64,000 nt of DNA from Rhizobium sp. RU20A (GTDB taxonomy: Bacteria; Pseudomonadota; Alphaproteobacteria; Rhizobiales; Rhizobiaceae): contig NZ_FTMB01000011.1 of the NCBI RefSeq assembly GCF_900155885.1, positions 54,746-118,745 on the forward strand, written 5' to 3'. Both the position numbers and the translations under genes were made by a program. The notes under the pieces were generated by a model, which was not told the DNA's origin, ran no database searches, and saw nothing but the letters and a program-made list of their open reading frames with translations. This document shows positions 61,379 through 64,000 of this stretch, piece after piece. Positions within the stretch are counted from its first letter, which is position 1. Each line of letters opens with the position of its first letter.

Positions 61379-62293
61379 ATGCTGAGCTTCATCCGAAAAC
61401 GCGCCTTGGCCAGTCTGATTTCGTTGATCGGGCTGATCGTCATGGTCTTCTTCCTCTCCCGCCTGACCGGCGATCCGGCCGCTCTCTTCCTGCCGGTCGA
61501 GGCTTCCGCCGAGATGAAGAACCAGTTTCGCGAGCTGCATGGCCTGAACGATCCGCTGCTGGTGCAGTTCGGCCGTTATGTCGGCGATGTCTTCACCGGC
61601 GATCTCGGCGAATCCCTGCGCAAGGCGCGGCCCGCGCTCGATGTCGTGCTCGAAGCCTTCGTCTGGACACTGTGGCTCGCCGTCATAACCATGAGCCTTG
61701 TGACGGGTGCGGCCATTGTCGTTGGCTCGCTCGCCGCCTTCCGGGCCGGTGGCTTCTTCGACCGCTTCTCGTCCATCGTCTCGCTGATCGGCGCTTCCGT
61801 CCCGGATTTCTGGCTGGCGATCGTCGCCATCGTTGTCTTCGCCGTCAACCTCGCCTGGTTGCCGACATCCGGCACGGGCTCCGTCTGGCACTGGATCCTG
61901 CCGATCGGCGTGCTCTTCGTGCGTCCCTTCGGCATCATCGTCCAGGTGGTGCGCGGCTCGATGATCACGGCGCTCTCCTCGGCCTATGTGAAGACGGCCC
62001 GTGCGAAAGGCGTGAAGTCCACCCCTATTATTTTCGTGCATGCCCTGCGCAACGCCATGCTGCCGGTCATCACCGTGATCGGCGACCAGGCCGCGAGCCT
62101 TCTGAACGGCGCCGTCATCATCGAGACGATCTTCGGCTTTCCCGGCGTCGGCAAGCTGATGATCGACAGCATCCTGCAGCGCGATTTCAACGTGGTGCTG
62201 GCGGCGATCCTCGTCACGGCGGTTGCAATCTTCATCATGAACCTCCTGATCGACTTCGCCTATGCGCTGCTCGATCCGCGCATCCGGCACTAA
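61379..62293 (+). CDS. ABC transporter permease (DppB type)
   Basis: 304-residue permease with six membrane helices. DppB features are FLSRLTGDPAALFLP at the first helix and the coupling segment YVKTARAKGVKSTPIIFVHALRNAMLPVI. The C-terminus has LNGAVIIETIFGFPGVGKL, another strong family mark. Partner of the DppC-type permease that follows. Confidence 0.92.
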   Translation: MLSFIRKRALASLISLIGLIVMVFFLSRLTGDPAALFLPVEASAEMKNQFRELHGLNDPLLVQFGRYVGDVFTGDLGESLRKARPALDVVLEAFVWTLWLAVITMSLVTGAAIVVGSLAAFRAGGFFDRFSSIVSLIGASVPDFWLAIVAIVVFAVNLAWLPTSGTGSVWHWILPIGVLFVRPFGIIVQVVRGSMITALSSAYVKTARAKGVKSTPIIFVHALRNAMLPVITVIGDQAASLLNGAVIIETIFGFPGVGKLMIDSILQRDFNVVLAAILVTAVAIFIMNLLIDFAYALLDPRIRH

Positions 62294-62305
62294 GGAGGGA
62301 CGACG

Positions 62306-63229
62306 ATGACCGATGTGACAACCGCCACCGAGATCGCCCACGAGCCGCCCTTCTATCAGCGCCTGTTTCGCATGCTTGTGGCCGACAAGTTCGCGCTGGC
62401 CGCGGCCATATTTCTTCTGATCATCGTCCTTCTGGCGCTGATCGGTCCGACCTGGCTCGGCGATCTCGCCACCAAGCAGAACCTGCGGGGCCGCAATGCC
62501 GCCCCCTTCGATTTCGAGCGGGCCTGGGTCTGGTGGATGGGCGCGGATTCGCTGGGCCGTCCGCTGCTGGCGCGCATCATCGTCGCCACGCAAAACACCA
62601 TGATGGTGGCCGCCGGCGCGGTGCTGATCTCCGCGGTGGTCGGCACGGTCCTCGGCCTCATCGCCGGTTTTTCCTCCGAGCGCGTCAACCAGATCATCAT
62701 GCGGCTGGCGGACGTGATCATGTCCTTCCCCTCGCTGCTGATCGCCGTCATCGTGCTCTATATTCTGGGTTCGTCGATCCTCAATCTCATGCTGGTGCTG
62801 GCGATCACCCGCATCCCCGTCTATCTGCGCACGACGCGGGCCGAGGTGCTGGAAATCCGCGAGCGCATGTTCGTGCAGGCCGCCCGCGTCATGGGCGCCT
62901 CCAGCAAGCGCATCCTGTTCCGCCACATCCTGCCGGTCGTGCTGCCAACGCTGACGACTTTGGCAACGCTCGACTTTGCCTATGTGATGCTGGCCGAAAG
63001 CGCGCTCTCCTTCCTCGGTATCGGCATCCAGCCGCCCGAGATCACCTGGGGCCTGATGATCAGCCAGGGGCGGCAGTATCTCACCAATGCCTGGTGGCTG
63101 TCCTTCTGGCCGGGCCTTGCCATCATCCTCACCACCATGTCGCTGAACCTGTTGTCGAACTGGCTGCGCATCGCGCTCGATCCGGTGCAGCGCTGGCGCC
63201 TGGAAATGAAGGGTCGCGACAATGGCTGA
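62306..63229 (+). CDS. ABC transporter permease (DppC type)
   Basis: 307-residue permease with an N-terminal helix and five more in the transport domain. DppC features are WMGADSLGRPLLARII and the coupling segment RMFVQAARVMGASSKRILFRHILPVV, followed by ESALSFLGIGIQPPEITWG. It overlaps the start of the ATPase gene by eight bases. Confidence 0.92.
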   Translation: MTDVTTATEIAHEPPFYQRLFRMLVADKFALAAAIFLLIIVLLALIGPTWLGDLATKQNLRGRNAAPFDFERAWVWWMGADSLGRPLLARIIVATQNTMMVAAGAVLISAVVGTVLGLIAGFSSERVNQIIMRLADVIMSFPSLLIAVIVLYILGSSILNLMLVLAITRIPVYLRTTRAEVLEIRERMFVQAARVMGASSKRILFRHILPVVLPTLTTLATLDFAYVMLAESALSFLGIGIQPPEITWGLMISQGRQYLTNAWWLSFWPGLAIILTTMSLNLLSNWLRIALDPVQRWRLEMKGRDNG

Positions 63230-64000
63230 CCATCTGCTTGAGGTGCGCAACCTCTCCGTCGAGTTCCACACGGTCAACGGCGTGGTGAAGGCGGTCCGCG
63301 ATATCACCTACCATCTCGATCGCGGCGAGACGCTGGCGATCCTCGGCGAGAGCGGTTCGGGCAAGTCCGTCTCCTCCTCCGCCATCATGAACCTCATCGA
63401 CATGCCGCCCGGCCGCATCTCGTCCGGCGAAATCCTGCTCGACGGCGTGGATCTCCTGAAAATGCCGCTGGCCGAGCGGCGCGAGGTCAATGGCCGGCGT
63501 GTGGCGATGATCTTCCAGGATCCGCTGAGCCACCTCAACCCGGTCTACACGGTCGGCTGGCAGATCCGCGAGGCGCTGACGGCACATGGGACGGATGATG
63601 CCAGGGCGCAGTCCGAGGCGCTGCGCCTCGTCGGCCGCGTCGGCATCCCGGACCCGAAGACCGCGCTCGACAAATATCCGCACGAATTTTCCGGCGGCCA
63701 GCGCCAGCGCGTCATGATCGCCATGGCGCTTGCCTTGCGTCCCGATCTGCTGATCGCCGACGAGCCGACCACCGCGCTCGACGTGACCGTGCAGGCCGAG
63801 GTTCTTGCGCTGCTCAAGGAGTTGCAGCGAGAAACCGGCATGGCCGTGCTGATCATCACCCACGACCTTGGCGTCGTCTCCGAGATCGCCGACCGGGTGG
63901 TGGTGATGGAAAAGGGCGTGCTGGTCGAGCAGGGCACGGTGCGGGAGGTCTACAAGAACCCGCAGCATCCCTATACGAAGAAGCTGATTGCCGCCGCCCC
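63222..64000 (+). CDS. ABC transporter ATP-binding protein (DppD type), partial at window end
   Basis: About 259 residues are visible before the window ends. Walker A GESGSGKS, signature FSGGQRQR, Walker B LLIADEPTTALD and the switch His in IITHDLGVV are intact, and the C-terminal HPYTKKLIAAAP typical of the oligopeptide ATPase family has begun. About 60-80 residues are probably missing beyond the edge, and a DppF-type gene usually follows. Confidence 0.92.
   Translation, partial: MADHLLEVRNLSVEFHTVNGVVKAVRDITYHLDRGETLAILGESGSGKSVSSSAIMNLIDMPPGRISSGEILLDGVDLLKMPLAERREVNGRRVAMIFQDPLSHLNPVYTVGWQIREALTAHGTDDARAQSEALRLVGRVGIPDPKTALDKYPHEFSGGQRQRVMIAMALALRPDLLIADEPTTALDVTVQAEVLALLKELQRETGMAVLIITHDLGVVSEIADRVVVMEKGVLVEQGTVREVYKNPQHPYTKKLIAAA

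Overview
The window is GC-rich DNA from an alphaproteobacterium of the Rhizobiales, most like Rhizobiaceae (Rhizobium, Shinella or Ensifer type). The main evidence is a complete repABC replication and partition operon (20722-24333, with its antisense ctRNA). This makes the molecule a secondary replicon (plasmid, megaplasmid or chromid) rather than the primary chromosome. A CtrA-type box, GANTC (CcrM) sites and rhizobial-style intergenic palindromes fit this placement. No rRNA, tRNA, CRISPR array or intact insertion sequence was seen.

Layout. (1) 1-7043: a LacI-regulated operon with a sugar ABC transporter and a cytoplasmic GH32 beta-fructosidase, probably for sucrose or fructo-oligosaccharides. 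(2) 7165-20225: an assimilatory nitrate/nitrite cluster with a small membrane protein, nasT, nasS, a sigma-54 promoter and ANTAR-type leader, nrtABD, nirBD, nasA and cysG. (3) 20226-24333: repABC. (4) 24594-25365: a scar in which a fumarylacetoacetase-family fragment is joined to a frameshifted short-chain dehydrogenase remnant. (5) 25388-34686: a LysR gene divergent from an operon with a BMP-type ABC transporter, biuret hydrolase, a second cysteine hydrolase (possible triuret hydrolase), a cupin and allophanate hydrolase. This is a biuret/ureide nitrogen-scavenging module. (6) 34882-39227: an MscS channel and a BCCT betaine/choline-type carrier, suggesting osmotic functions. (7) 39253-39697: a vapBC locus with an internally deleted toxin. 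(8) 39927-46512: a TAXI-TRAP transporter with a consensus sigma-54 promoter, followed by a DctB/DctD-like two-component pair with an intact GAFTGA motif. (9) 46675-53216: a PrpF-family isomerase and tripartite tricarboxylate transporter (fused TctA-TctB, plus TctC), divergent from tctDE. (10) 53403-54034: an intact vapBC. (11) 54341-64000: a catabolic cluster with a four-carbon acid sugar kinase, GntR regulator, iron alcohol dehydrogenase, PdxA-like dehydrogenase, a sialidase-fold protein and a peptide-type ABC transporter that runs off the window end.

The region is mainly acquisition and catabolism: four ABC systems, one TRAP, one TTT and one BCCT carrier, each with a local regulator or, for BCCT, none. 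Nitrogen is a recurring theme: nitrate assimilation and biuret breakdown both release ammonium. Recurring regulatory architecture includes two sigma-54 promoters with exact GG-N10-GC spacing, paired operators at the LacI and acid-sugar-kinase promoters, and GC-rich stem-loops directly after five of the six transporter binding-protein genes.
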